Shown here in pieces: positions 1-7,011 of a DNA stretch of 13,851 nucleotides. A program made the position numbers and the translations under genes. Origin of the DNA: Clostridia bacterium. Its GTDB lineage: Bacteria > Bacillota > Clostridia > Christensenellales > DTU072. The notes below the pieces were generated by a model. It saw only the letters and a program-made list of their open reading frames with translations, ran no database searches and was not told where the DNA came from. The stretch lies in contig JAQVQU010000038.1 in the NCBI GenBank assembly GCA_028701415.1, forward strand, positions 1 through 13,851. The letters run 5' to 3'. The stretch's first letter is position 1. Every line of letters begins with the position of its first letter.

Positions 1-217
1 ACTTATTTCTTTGAACGGAACCGCTTTCTATTATTGCCCCACACGCCATAAGGTCTTTAACTAGTACCGTAATAGAGGCAGTAGTTAGTCCTGTCTCCTT
101 TGCTAGTTCAAGTCTTGACATTGCTCCATTATCATAAAGAAGTCTTAGAATAGAAGATTTGTTATTCTTTTTAAGACTCTTTAGACTATTTACTTCATTT
201 CCCATGCTATAGCTCAT
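1..217 (-). CDS. ROK/NagC-type transcriptional regulator, N-terminal part (runs off window)
   Basis: The first 72 codons of a protein whose N-terminus is a MarR-like winged helix-turn-helix. It reads roughly SILRLLYDNGAMSRLELAKE, then TGLTTASITVLVKDLMACGA, then a wing beginning IIESGS. The order (helix, ARL-type helix, TGLT turn, recognition helix, 'G-I-I-E-S-G' wing) is typical of ROK-family repressors that sense sugars or sugar phosphates. The sugar-kinase-like domain that would confirm this lies outside the window. I place the start at the ATG at 217 because GAGGG lies 9 bases upstream; an in-frame ATG at 205 is too far from it. The gene follows the dehydrogenase on the same strand after about 90 bases, so the two may be linked in regulation or transcription, but I see no clear promoter between them. 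Another MarR-like wHTH family remains possible. Confidence 0.72.
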   Translation of the reverse strand, partial: MSYSMGNEVNSLKSLKKNNKSSILRLLYDNGAMSRLELAKETGLTTASITVLVKDLMACGAIIESGSVQRNK

Positions 218-307
218 TCCCAAAATCCCTCGTGCTTAAGTTTTATGATCAATTTATTTTTAGAAGCGATATAACTTATATTGTATTTTGACTGACGAAT
301 TCTCTCA

Positions 308-1423
308 TTATTTTCCAAGAGATCTGAATAACTCTTGCATCTGGCTAATAGAGGGCTGAACTGGGTTAAATTTCATTAAAGGATGTTCAACACAGAGTTT
401 TGATAGGTGATAGGTATCCGAGATTCCTAAATCCTCAATAGTAACTCTGAGCCCGGCAAGTCTTTGCAAAGAAACAACATAATTAGCCATTTCAGTGGTA
501 TTTTGAAAACCTACTTCTCTTGCAAAACTCTCCAGTCTATCGTCGTTATTCAGCCTAATAAACCCAGCAAGAGTAAAAGCACAGGCTTCACCGTGAGGTA
601 GATGAAAAAGCATAGAAAGAGGGTAGCTTGCAGCGTGGCAACCGGCAGTTCTAGTTTGTGAAAATGCAAGACCCGCGAGGAGGGCTCCATAGCTCATTCC
701 AACTCTGGAATCTATTTGGTTTCCTTTTTCGTATGCTTTAATTAAATTTGAAAATATGTGCTTAGCGGCCTCAGTAGCATAGAGATCGGTAATTGGCTGA
801 TTATTTATATTCCAAAAACTTTCAAGGGCGTGGGATAGTGCATCTAACCCAGTAATCATTGTAGCTTTGGGAGGAACTGTTAGAGTAAGAGCTGGATCAA
901 CTACGCATATATCTGGAAGAAACACCGGGGAGTTGATTGTGTTTTTTATGTCTCCGTGACTAACCACAGAGACAGAAGTAACTTCAGCTCCGGTCCCTGC
1001 AGTACTTGGAACTGCAATAATTTTTATAGGCGAAGTGGCATTAAAGGGGATTTCCTGTCTAAAATATTTAAGCAATTCAGGAATATCCATTGGTTTAAAG
1101 TTATATACTCCCTTAACAAATTTGGCTGTGTCAAGAACACTTCCCCCTCCGATAGCGATAATGGTGTCGCATTTATTTAGAGCCGTCAAAATCAAGAGTT
1201 TCATCACTCCAGACAACTGTGGGTTCGGTTCGATTTCAGAGAATATATCTTTTATTTGAGGACATTCTTCCTTCAATTTTAAAGAAACAGATTTCAAAAA
1301 AGGATCGCAAGCAATTATCGCCGAAGAAGAAGTTTTTGCAAGAATCTCTCCAATTTTATCCGTAAAGCCCACACCAAAATGGATGCAGCTGTTTTGTTTG
1401 AAAAGAAAATCACGTGTATTCAT
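308..1423 (-). CDS. Iron-type (group III) alcohol dehydrogenase, possibly phosphonoacetaldehyde-reductase-like
   Basis: A 371-residue NAD(P)H-dependent alcohol/aldehyde oxidoreductase of the Fe-ADH family, cytoplasmic. The N-terminal Rossmann-like domain carries GGGSVLDTAK at residues 92-101 and PSTAGTGAEVT at 139-149. The expected metal ligands of the helical domain are all present: D194 and H198 in GLDALSHALES, H263 in AGCHAASYPL and H277 in LPHGEAC. Length is usual for short Fe-ADHs. The motif around residues 192-211 (the H198 helix followed by WNINNQPI) and the overall sequence remind me of the phosphonoacetaldehyde reductase / hydroxyethylphosphonate dehydrogenase subgroup. That is a family-resemblance inference, and no phosphonate genes are visible here. 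The ATG at 1423 is preceded by GGAGGG with 4 bases between. The gene diverges from argG. Its promoter overlaps a perfect inverted repeat, which suggests repressor control. Confidence 0.9.
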   Translation of the reverse strand: MNTRDFLFKQNSCIHFGVGFTDKIGEILAKTSSSAIIACDPFLKSVSLKLKEECPQIKDIFSEIEPNPQLSGVMKLLILTALNKCDTIIAIGGGSVLDTAKFVKGVYNFKPMDIPELLKYFRQEIPFNATSPIKIIAVPSTAGTGAEVTSVSVVSHGDIKNTINSPVFLPDICVVDPALTLTVPPKATMITGLDALSHALESFWNINNQPITDLYATEAAKHIFSNLIKAYEKGNQIDSRVGMSYGALLAGLAFSQTRTAGCHAASYPLSMLFHLPHGEACAFTLAGFIRLNNDDRLESFAREVGFQNTTEMANYVVSLQRLAGLRVTIEDLGISDTYHLSKLCVEHPLMKFNPVQPSISQMQELFRSLGK

Positions 1424-1466
1424 ATATCCCTCCAGAACCTATTAGAAACATATATTATTTATCTTT

Positions 1467-1498
1467 TCTTTGCATAAATTTCTAATATTATGCAAAGA
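1467..1498. promoter_or_regulatory. Perfect 11-bp inverted repeat, likely operator over the dehydrogenase promoter
   Basis: TCTTTGCATAA (1467-1477) is followed after 10 bases by its exact reverse complement TTATGCAAAGA (1488-1498). The 10-base gap puts the arm centres about two helical turns apart, as for a dimeric repressor. The right arm overlaps the minus-strand -10 hexamer, and the left arm falls at the expected transcription start. The right-arm sequence extended by one base, TTATGCAAAGAT, recurs exactly at 1741-1752. The binding protein is unknown; the ROK-type regulator next door is one candidate and ArgR another. Confidence 0.6.
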
Positions 1499-1515
1499 TT
1501 TAGCAGCGTTAGCAA
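1487..1515 (-). promoter_or_regulatory. Promoter of the iron-type alcohol dehydrogenase
   Basis: On the minus strand a -35 box TTGCTA (1515-1510) is followed after 17 bases by CATAAT (1492-1487). This gives an expected start near 1480 and a leader of about 57 bases. The -10 box lies inside the right arm of the 1467-1498 inverted repeat. Confidence 0.5.
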
Positions 1516-1571
1516 AGGGCAAATAACTTGATTTATTAACAAAAAAAGTTTATTAATATACGGTATGTTCT

Positions 1572-1600
1572 TTGCGTGCGCGTTATTTAAAAATATTAAT
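1572..1600 (+). promoter_or_regulatory. Possible distal plus-strand promoter with CG-rich spacer
   Basis: TTGCGT, 17 bases beginning GCGCGTT, then ATTAAT (4 of 6 consensus matches). The match to sigma-A consensus is modest. I list it because its layout (TTG-type -35 followed at once by alternating G/C) resembles the clearer promoter at 13286-13314. If real it would give an argG leader of almost 190 bases. Confidence 0.25.
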
Positions 1601-1672
1601 TAATTAAATATTAGCATAGCGCAGTATGACTTGTAAACATGGAATATACATGGGGGCTCAAGCAATATAATA

Positions 1673-1752
1673 TGCATTTATGCAAAAAAATAGATTATAA
1701 TATTAAAAATATGCATAATTCTAGTATAATATTACTTGTTTTATGCAAAGAT
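1673..1752 (+). promoter_or_regulatory. Cluster of TATGCA-type motifs in the argG promoter region
   Basis: TGCATTTATGCA at 1673-1684 is a 5-bp inverted repeat with a 2-base centre. ATGCAT lies at 1711-1716, and TTATGCAAAGAT lies at 1741-1752. TTATGCAAA is also found at 1678-1686. The last 12-mer is identical to 1488-1499 beside the dehydrogenase. The motifs overlap both candidate argG promoters, so they look like operator half-sites. They resemble the ATNCA arm of ARG boxes but not with the usual spacing. Confidence 0.4.
1703..1730 (+). promoter_or_regulatory. Candidate argG promoter 1
   Basis: TTAAAA (1703-1708), 16-base spacer, perfect TATAAT (1725-1730). The expected start is near 1737. 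The TGCAT motif at 1712 lies inside the spacer. Confidence 0.45.
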
Positions 1753-1764
1753 AATGTGTATAAT
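1736..1764 (+). promoter_or_regulatory. Candidate argG promoter 2
   Basis: TTGTTT (1736-1741), 17-base spacer, perfect TATAAT (1759-1764). The expected start is near 1771, leaving about 25 bases before the argG start codon. The spacer contains the TTATGCAAAGAT repeat (1741-1752), well placed for repression. Confidence 0.45.
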
Positions 1765-1795
1765 TTCAACATCATTCATAAACGGAGGCAATATA

Positions 1796-3031
1796 ATGGA
1801 CAAGAAAAACATAAAAAAAGTAGTTCTCGCATATTCTGGAGGGCTTGATACCTCTATCATTATCCCCTGGTTAAAGGAAAACTATAACAATTGTGAGGTA
1901 ATTGCTGTATCTGGAAATGTGGGGCAGGCAGACGAACTTGAAGGCTTGGAAGAAAAAGCCCTCAAAACAGGGGCCTCAAAAATATATATTGAAGACTTAA
2001 CCGAAGAGTTTGTAGAAGATTTCATAATTCCCACTGTTAAGGCTGGAGCAAAATATGAAGGATACCTTCTTGGAACCTCATTTGCAAGACCAGTTATTGC
2101 CAAGAGATTGGTTGAGATCGCTCTTAAGGAAGGAGCCGATGCTATCTGCCACGGCTGTACTGGAAAAGGAAATGATCAGGTCAGATTTGAGCTTACAATA
2201 AAAGCCTTTGCTCCTGACATGCACATAATTGCCCCTTGGAGAGAATGGTCTATAAAATCCAGGGAAGAGGAGATTGAATATGCAGAAGCGCACAAAATTC
2301 CTCTAAAAATAAACAGAGAAACAAATTATTCAAAGGATAAGAATATGTGGCATCTTTCGCATGAGGGTTTGGACCTTGAGGATGCTGGGAACGAGCCAAA
2401 ATATGGGAAGAAAGGTTTTCTAGAGATGTGTGTGGGCCCCGAACAAGCAAAAGACCAACCTTCATATGTAGAAATAGAATTTGAGAAGGGAAAACCTATT
2501 GCATTTAACGGAGAAAAGATGAGCGCTAAGAACATCATCTTGAATCTCAATAAAGTTGGAGGAGAAAATGGTATAGGCCTTTTGGATATTGTTGAAAATA
2601 GACTAGTCGGCATGAAGTGCAGAGGAGTTTATGAAACTCCAGGAGGGACTATTCTGTATTTTGCGCATGAGTATCTTGAATCGATATGCCTTGATAAGAT
2701 GACTGCTCATAAGAAACAAGAACTTGGAATAACTTATGGGGAACTGGTGTATAACGGACAATGGTTTACCCCTTTAAAAGAAGCTTTGGATGCCTTTGTT
2801 GACAAGACACAAGAGACTGTAACTGGGAAGGTTAAACTTAAATTATATAAAGGAAACATTATAAAAGCTGGGGTGTGGAGTGAATTCTCTTTGTACTCTG
2901 AAGCAATAGCCACATTTGGAGAGGATAATAAATATAATCAAGCTGATGCAGCAGGCTTTATTAATCTCTTTGGACTGCCAATTAAAGTTAGCGCACAATT
3001 AAAAGCTCAGAGAGAGAAAAACAAGAAATAA
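1796..3031 (+). CDS. argG: Argininosuccinate synthase
   Basis: A 411-residue cytoplasmic enzyme joining citrulline and aspartate with ATP cleavage to AMP and pyrophosphate, the penultimate step of arginine synthesis. The N-type ATP-pyrophosphatase loop AYSGGLDTS is at residues 12-20. Other family blocks follow in order, including GTSFARPVIAKR, HGCTGKGNDQVRFE, the APWREW segment and a C-terminal half with GVYETPGG. Length is normal for ArgG. I choose ATG 1796 because GGAGG sits 7 bases upstream (1784-1788) and the protein then begins MDKKNIKKVVLAYSGG as in homologues. An open frame extends further back to a TTG at 1736, but that would include the ribosome binding site and promoter 2. First gene of the arg run. 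Confidence 0.97.
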   Translation: MDKKNIKKVVLAYSGGLDTSIIIPWLKENYNNCEVIAVSGNVGQADELEGLEEKALKTGASKIYIEDLTEEFVEDFIIPTVKAGAKYEGYLLGTSFARPVIAKRLVEIALKEGADAICHGCTGKGNDQVRFELTIKAFAPDMHIIAPWREWSIKSREEEIEYAEAHKIPLKINRETNYSKDKNMWHLSHEGLDLEDAGNEPKYGKKGFLEMCVGPEQAKDQPSYVEIEFEKGKPIAFNGEKMSAKNIILNLNKVGGENGIGLLDIVENRLVGMKCRGVYETPGGTILYFAHEYLESICLDKMTAHKKQELGITYGELVYNGQWFTPLKEALDAFVDKTQETVTGKVKLKLYKGNIIKAGVWSEFSLYSEAIATFGEDNKYNQADAAGFINLFGLPIKVSAQLKAQREKNKK

Positions 3032-3037
3032 TTAATT

Positions 3038-3056
3038 GCCCCCGGATATCGGGGGC
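3038..3056 (+). terminator. GC-rich hairpin between argG and argH (leaky terminator or processing site)
   Basis: GCCCCCG (3038-3044) pairs perfectly with CGGGGGC (3050-3056) around a GATAT loop. It starts 7 bases after the argG stop. The following T run begins about 9 bases beyond the stem (six Ts at 3065-3070), too far for a canonical intrinsic terminator. It may be partial termination or an mRNA-stabilising hairpin. No clear promoter follows before argH. Confidence 0.5.
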
Positions 3057-3126
3057 TTAATCACTTTTTTAGCATAGTAGATAAATTTCTGTAGTGCTTT
3101 AAGCTCACAGGAGGAAGGGAGGAAAA

Positions 3127-4503
3127 ATGAGTAAGCTTTGGAAAGGGAGAATGGATGAGAATGATCCTGTCGCAGACAGTTTTAATTCTTCGATTTCCAT
3201 AGATGGAGTGTTATATAAGCAGGATATAATAGGCTCGATTGCCCATGCAGTTATGTTGGGAAATACAGGTATTATTAAATCGGAGGACTCAGATCTAATC
3301 GTGAGATCCCTCGAAGAAATACTTGAAGATTTAGATAATGGGAAACTTATTATTTCAAAAAAAGAGGAGGATATTCACTCTTTTGTAGAGAATGAGTTAA
3401 CGAAAAGAATCGGGGACAAAGGAAAAATGTTGCACACTGCAAGAAGTAGAAATGACCAAGTAGCTCTTGACACAAGATTATACTTAAAAGAAAAAACTGA
3501 GGAAATAATCAATTTAATATCTTCATTTTTAGAGGCAATTTCTGATAAGGCTTCCCAGAATTTGTATACTATTATGCCAGGATACACACATCTGCAAAAG
3601 GCACAACCAGTAACATATGCTCATTATTTAATGGCATACGGAATGATGTTTTTAAGAGATCAGGAGAGAATGAAAGACAGTCTGAAAAGATGTATGGTTT
3701 CTCCTATTGGTAGTTGCGCATTAGCAGGGACTACTTATCCAATAGATAGAATTATGGAAGGAAAACTGTTGGGATTTAAGGAAATTTCCCAAAACAGTAT
3801 GGATTCAGTTTCTGATAGAGATTTTTGTCTGGAGTTTATGAGCAATGCCGCCCTTTTAATGATGCATTTGTCTCGACTATCCGAAGAGATTATTCTTTTT
3901 TCAAGTGGGGAATTTGATTATATAGAAATCTCTGAAGCCTATTCTACAGGTTCTAGCATCATGCCCCAAAAGAAAAATCCAGATATCGCTGAACTTGTCA
4001 GAGGAAAGACTGGAAGGGTATATGGGAATTTATTTGCGCTATTGACCGTTATGAAAGGTTTGCCTTTGGCATACAACAAGGATATGCAAGAAGATAAGGA
4101 AGCACTTTTCGATTCAGTTGATACGGTAATAAACTGCTTAAAAGTATATGTACCTATGATGAAGGCCATTTCTATAAAAAAAGAAGCGATGGAAAAAGCA
4201 GCGGCATACGGGTATATGAATGCTACTGATTTAGCAGATTATCTTACAAAAAAAGGTATGCCTTTTAGAGACGCATATAAACTGATTGGAAAAATTGTGG
4301 CTGATGCCATAAAAAGGAAGAAAACGCTAGAAGATATAAAAATTGAAGAATACAAGGGCTACTCCTCTGTTTTTTCGGAAGATTTATATCAAGCAATAGA
4401 TATTAAAGAGTGCGTTAATAGAAGAAACTCCCCAGGGGGCCCAGCTCCAGAAAGCGTAAAAGCACAGATTGAGTATATTAAGTCCCAAATCAAAAAGAAT
4501 TAG
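3127..4503 (+). CDS. argH: Argininosuccinate lyase
   Basis: A 458-residue member of the fumarase/aspartase superfamily that splits argininosuccinate into arginine and fumarate, the last step of the pathway. The superfamily signature GSSIMPQKKNP is at residues 275-285 and contains the mobile loop with the catalytic serine. Upstream are the conserved HTARSRNDQV block and the PGYTHLQKAQP block with the TH pair. The C-terminal NSPGGPAP motif is also present. Length is usual. The ATG at 3127 has two overlapping ribosome binding sites: GGGAGG 4 bases upstream and AGGAGG 12 bases upstream. It follows argG by 95 bases and shares its strand, so joint transcription past the 3038 hairpin is likely. Its TAG stop lies at the edge of the intergenic repeat region. 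Confidence 0.97.
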   Translation: MSKLWKGRMDENDPVADSFNSSISIDGVLYKQDIIGSIAHAVMLGNTGIIKSEDSDLIVRSLEEILEDLDNGKLIISKKEEDIHSFVENELTKRIGDKGKMLHTARSRNDQVALDTRLYLKEKTEEIINLISSFLEAISDKASQNLYTIMPGYTHLQKAQPVTYAHYLMAYGMMFLRDQERMKDSLKRCMVSPIGSCALAGTTYPIDRIMEGKLLGFKEISQNSMDSVSDRDFCLEFMSNAALLMMHLSRLSEEIILFSSGEFDYIEISEAYSTGSSIMPQKKNPDIAELVRGKTGRVYGNLFALLTVMKGLPLAYNKDMQEDKEALFDSVDTVINCLKVYVPMMKAISIKKEAMEKAAAYGYMNATDLADYLTKKGMPFRDAYKLIGKIVADAIKRKKTLEDIKIEEYKGYSSVFSEDLYQAIDIKECVNRRNSPGGPAPESVKAQIEYIKSQIKKN

Positions 4504-4570
4504 GGAAATATTAAGTTTATCTAAGTAAAAAATAAAGAAGAGATATTTACTTTAAATAGACAAATCAATA

Positions 4571-4710
4571 AAAATTAGGAAATGAAGTTGATTAATGAAG
4601 AAATATATAAGATATATTCACTTGAAAAGGGCAAAACACTCAAATTAGGACATTCATTTAATTAATGAAGAAATAAAGAAGATATATTCACTTGAAAAAG
4701 GAAAATAAGG
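4571..4710 (+). repeat. Two tandem diverged 70-bp repeats between argH and argC
   Basis: Copy 1 (4571-4640) and copy 2 (4641-4710) align without gaps with 56 of 70 identical bases by my hand count. Both contain ATTAATGAAGAAATA and, 10 bases further on, GATATATTCACTTGAAAA. A much more diverged copy seems to precede them (about 4500-4570). A fragment at 4712-4729 ending in TTGAAAAAGG runs into the argC start codon. Both main copies can be read in one frame as a peptide close to INEEIxKIYSLEKGK. In copy 1 this lies within a 27-codon open frame from ATG 4582 to TAA 4665, which has no well-placed ribosome binding site. Confidence 0.75.
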
Positions 4711-4719
4711 AGATATCAA

Positions 4720-5652
4720 TTGAAAAAGGTATTTATAGATGGGCAATACGGAACGACTGGGCTAAACATATATGACAGAATAAAAAAAATGGACCACCTT
4801 ATTTTTCTTTCTGTTCCCGAAAAAGATAAGAAGGACCCAAAGGTTAAAAAAGAAATAATGAATGAGGCAGATATCGTTTTAATGTGTTTGCCCGATGAAG
4901 CTGCAATAGAAAGTGTCGCTCTTATTGATAATCCAGAGGTAAAAATCATTGATACCTCTACTGCACACAGAACAGATCCTTCATGGCTTTACGGATTCCC
5001 AGAGCTTTCTCCCTATCTTAAGGCAAAGCTCTCCTTATCCTCTAGAATTAGTGTCCCGGGGTGCCATGCAAGTGGGTTTCTTTCTTTGATATATCCTTTG
5101 ACAGAGAGCGGCTTTCTTCCCAAAGACACCTTGCTCTCTTGTACTTCAATTACAGGGTATAGCGGAGGAGGAAAAAAGATGATTGGCGAATATATAGAGG
5201 AGCAGGAAAATCCAATTTATTTAGCTCCCAGAGAATATGGACTTTCCCAAAAGCATAAGCATTTGAAGGAAATGAAGTATGTCGCAGGATTAAAAAAAGA
5301 ACCCTCATTTATTCCTATAGTATCTAATTTCTATAGTGGAATGGTTGTAAGTATTCCAATATTTAAAGAACAACTATCCCCCGGAATTGGAATAAAGGAA
5401 ATAAAAAAGTTATTCTCAGAAAAATATACAGGCCCGATAGTTAAGTATACAGAAAATCTGGGCGAGGAAGGATATTTATCTGCAGCAATGATGTCGGGCA
5501 AAGACTCAATGCAGGTATCTGTTCTCGGTAATGAGGACAGAATACTTCTTGTATCAAGATTTGACAATCTAGGTAAAGGAGCTTCTGGTGGGGCTGTACA
5601 ATGTATGAATCTGATTTTGGGTGAAAGCGAAACATATGGGCTGAATCTTTAA
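4720..5652 (+). CDS. argC: N-acetyl-gamma-glutamyl-phosphate reductase (shorter, less common ArgC form)
   Basis: A 310-residue NADPH-dependent enzyme reducing N-acetylglutamyl phosphate to the semialdehyde. The nucleotide-binding turn GQYGTTG is at residues 8-14. STAHRTDPSWLYGFPEL follows at 80-96, the catalytic cysteine C115 lies in VPGCHASGF, GYSGGGK is at 146-152, and the histidines are in QKHKH at 177-181. Length and the AHRT-YGFPEL and GYSGGGK blocks match the shorter 'uncommon' AGPR type rather than the roughly 340-residue common form. The active-site GCHASG differs from the usual GCYPT. The start is TTG at 4720, set by AAGGAG 7 bases upstream and the following KKVFIDG. The 216-base gap to argH is filled by repeats. 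Confidence 0.95.
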   Translation: MKKVFIDGQYGTTGLNIYDRIKKMDHLIFLSVPEKDKKDPKVKKEIMNEADIVLMCLPDEAAIESVALIDNPEVKIIDTSTAHRTDPSWLYGFPELSPYLKAKLSLSSRISVPGCHASGFLSLIYPLTESGFLPKDTLLSCTSITGYSGGGKKMIGEYIEEQENPIYLAPREYGLSQKHKHLKEMKYVAGLKKEPSFIPIVSNFYSGMVVSIPIFKEQLSPGIGIKEIKKLFSEKYTGPIVKYTENLGEEGYLSAAMMSGKDSMQVSVLGNEDRILLVSRFDNLGKGASGGAVQCMNLILGESETYGLNL

Positions 5653-5716
5653 GAAAATAAGTAAGAAGAAATCAAAATAGAATTTAAAGAAAAAGAGATA
5701 TATAGCAGGTAGAAAA

Positions 5717-6940
5717 ATGGCAAAAGGAATTAAGTTTACGGAAGGTGGAGTATGTGCGGCAAAAGGATTTGTCGCAAATGGCATTCATTGTGGAATTAGA
5801 AAAAATAAAAACAAAAGGGATTTGTCTTTAATATTTAGCCAAAAAATCGCCTCTGCAGCATCTGTTTATACTACAAATCTAGTTAAGGGTGCGCCTCTTT
5901 TAGTCACAAAAGAAAACATATCAGATGGATATGCTCAGGCAGTAATATGCAATAGCGGTAATGCTAATACCTGTAATGCAAACGGTGTAGAGATAGCCGA
6001 GATGACTTGTAGCTATATCGCAAAAGAATTAAATATTACCCCTGAAAATATCATAGTTGCCTCAACTGGGGTAATTGGCCAACCAATGGATATTTCCCCA
6101 ATCAAAAAGGGCATTCCAGAATTGGTTCAAGGCCTTGGAAAAAAGAGCGAAATTGCTGCAGAAGGGATTATGACTACAGATACAAAGCTTAAACAAATAG
6201 CTGTGACCTTTGAAATTGATGGGGTAAAGTGTGCGATGGGGGGAATAGCTAAAGGCTCAGGGATGATTCATCCCAATATGGCAACAATGCTAGTATTTAT
6301 TACGACCGATGTATCGATAACTCCAAAAATGTTAAATTTTGCGTTAAAAAAGGACATTCAAGACACTTTTAACATGGTTAGTGTAGATGGAGATACTTCT
6401 ACAAATGATATGGTTTCTGTATTAGCTAACGGAATGGCGGGTAATACTATTATTTCTGAAAATGGAAAGGCTTTTAATATTTTCAAAAAGGCCTTAAACC
6501 TAGTAAATTCGAAACTCTGTGAAATGATAGCAAAGGATGGAGAGGGTGCAACAAAGCTTTTAAGAGCCATAGTCACCTCTGCAAAAAGCAACAAAGATGC
6601 AAAATTAGTTGCTAAGTCCATCATATGTTCTTCTTTGGTAAAGTCAGCTATGTTTGGGTCAGATGCAAATTGGGGAAGAGTATTATGTGCAATTGGGTAT
6701 AGTGGGGCTAAGTGTGATATACATAAAGTAGATGTTTCCTTCCTCTCAAAGGGGGGTATGATTGAAGTTTGTAAAGACGGGCATGGTGTGGAATTTTCTG
6801 AGGAGGAGGCCAAGACTATTCTTTCTCTGGATGAAATAGATATATTGGTTTTTATGAATGAAGGAAAGGGAAAGGCAAAAGCTTGGGGATGCGATTTAAC
6901 ATATGAATATGTGAAAATTAACGGAGACTACAGGACTTAA
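5717..6940 (+). CDS. argJ: Ornithine acetyltransferase / N-acetylglutamate synthase
   Basis: A 407-residue self-processing enzyme that moves the acetyl group from N-acetylornithine to glutamate, giving ornithine and regenerating N-acetylglutamate. The autocleavage block KGSGMIHPNMATM is at residues 179-191. T190 becomes the N-terminal nucleophile of the beta chain after cut A189/T190. The oxyanion-hole segment STGVIG is at 116-121. The N-terminal GGVCAAKGF and the region around GSDANWGR also fit the family. Many ArgJ proteins from organisms without ArgA can also use acetyl-CoA. No argA is seen in this window, so bifunctionality is plausible but unproven. The ATG at 5717 has only a weak AGGT six bases upstream, the poorest ribosome binding site of the run. 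It lies 64 bases after argC. Confidence 0.96.
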   Translation: MAKGIKFTEGGVCAAKGFVANGIHCGIRKNKNKRDLSLIFSQKIASAASVYTTNLVKGAPLLVTKENISDGYAQAVICNSGNANTCNANGVEIAEMTCSYIAKELNITPENIIVASTGVIGQPMDISPIKKGIPELVQGLGKKSEIAAEGIMTTDTKLKQIAVTFEIDGVKCAMGGIAKGSGMIHPNMATMLVFITTDVSITPKMLNFALKKDIQDTFNMVSVDGDTSTNDMVSVLANGMAGNTIISENGKAFNIFKKALNLVNSKLCEMIAKDGEGATKLLRAIVTSAKSNKDAKLVAKSIICSSLVKSAMFGSDANWGRVLCAIGYSGAKCDIHKVDVSFLSKGGMIEVCKDGHGVEFSEEEAKTILSLDEIDILVFMNEGKGKAKAWGCDLTYEYVKINGDYRT

Positions 6941-7011
6941 GAAATTATTTAGAAGAGGAATACTGATTATATAATTTAAGGAAAACCTTGAAATTATACC
7001 CGGAGGGAAAA

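Larger units (their letters stand above)
1424..1795. other. Divergent control region between the dehydrogenase and argG
   Basis: 372 bases without a gene. From left to right it holds the dehydrogenase leader, a perfect 11-bp inverted repeat overlapping the dehydrogenase -10 box, its -35 box, an AT-rich stretch, a CG-rich patch with a possible plus-strand promoter (about 1572-1600), an imperfect AT-core palindrome flanked by GCGC (about 1578-1622), and then two candidate argG promoters interspersed with TATGCA-type motifs. I see no T-box (no specifier or GGTGG antiterminator signature) and no recognisable riboswitch. No standard 18-bp ARG box (TGNAT-4-ATNCA arms) is obvious. Confidence 0.7.

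Noticed and set aside
1671..1765. Canonical ARG box for ArgR
   Set aside because: TGCAT and ATGCA arms are present, but spacings are 2 bases or irregular instead of the usual 4; kept only as an operator-like cluster.
1736..1795. Upstream extension of argG from a TTG at 1736
   Set aside because: It would contain the GGAGG ribosome binding site and a -10 box; homologues start at the MDKKN-type ATG at 1796.
1424..1795. T-box or other riboswitch upstream of argG
   Set aside because: No antiterminator signature, no specifier hairpin and no terminator before the gene.
4500..4710. CRISPR array
   Set aside because: The 70-bp units are directly adjacent and diverged, with no constant repeat/variable spacer pattern.
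6358..6813. 151-codon open frame antisense to argJ
   Set aside because: Mirrors a well-conserved gene, has no ribosome binding site and no recognisable protein pattern.
6988..7011. Upstream extension of argB from TTG 6988
   Set aside because: The CGGAGGG site lies inside it and fits ATG 7012.
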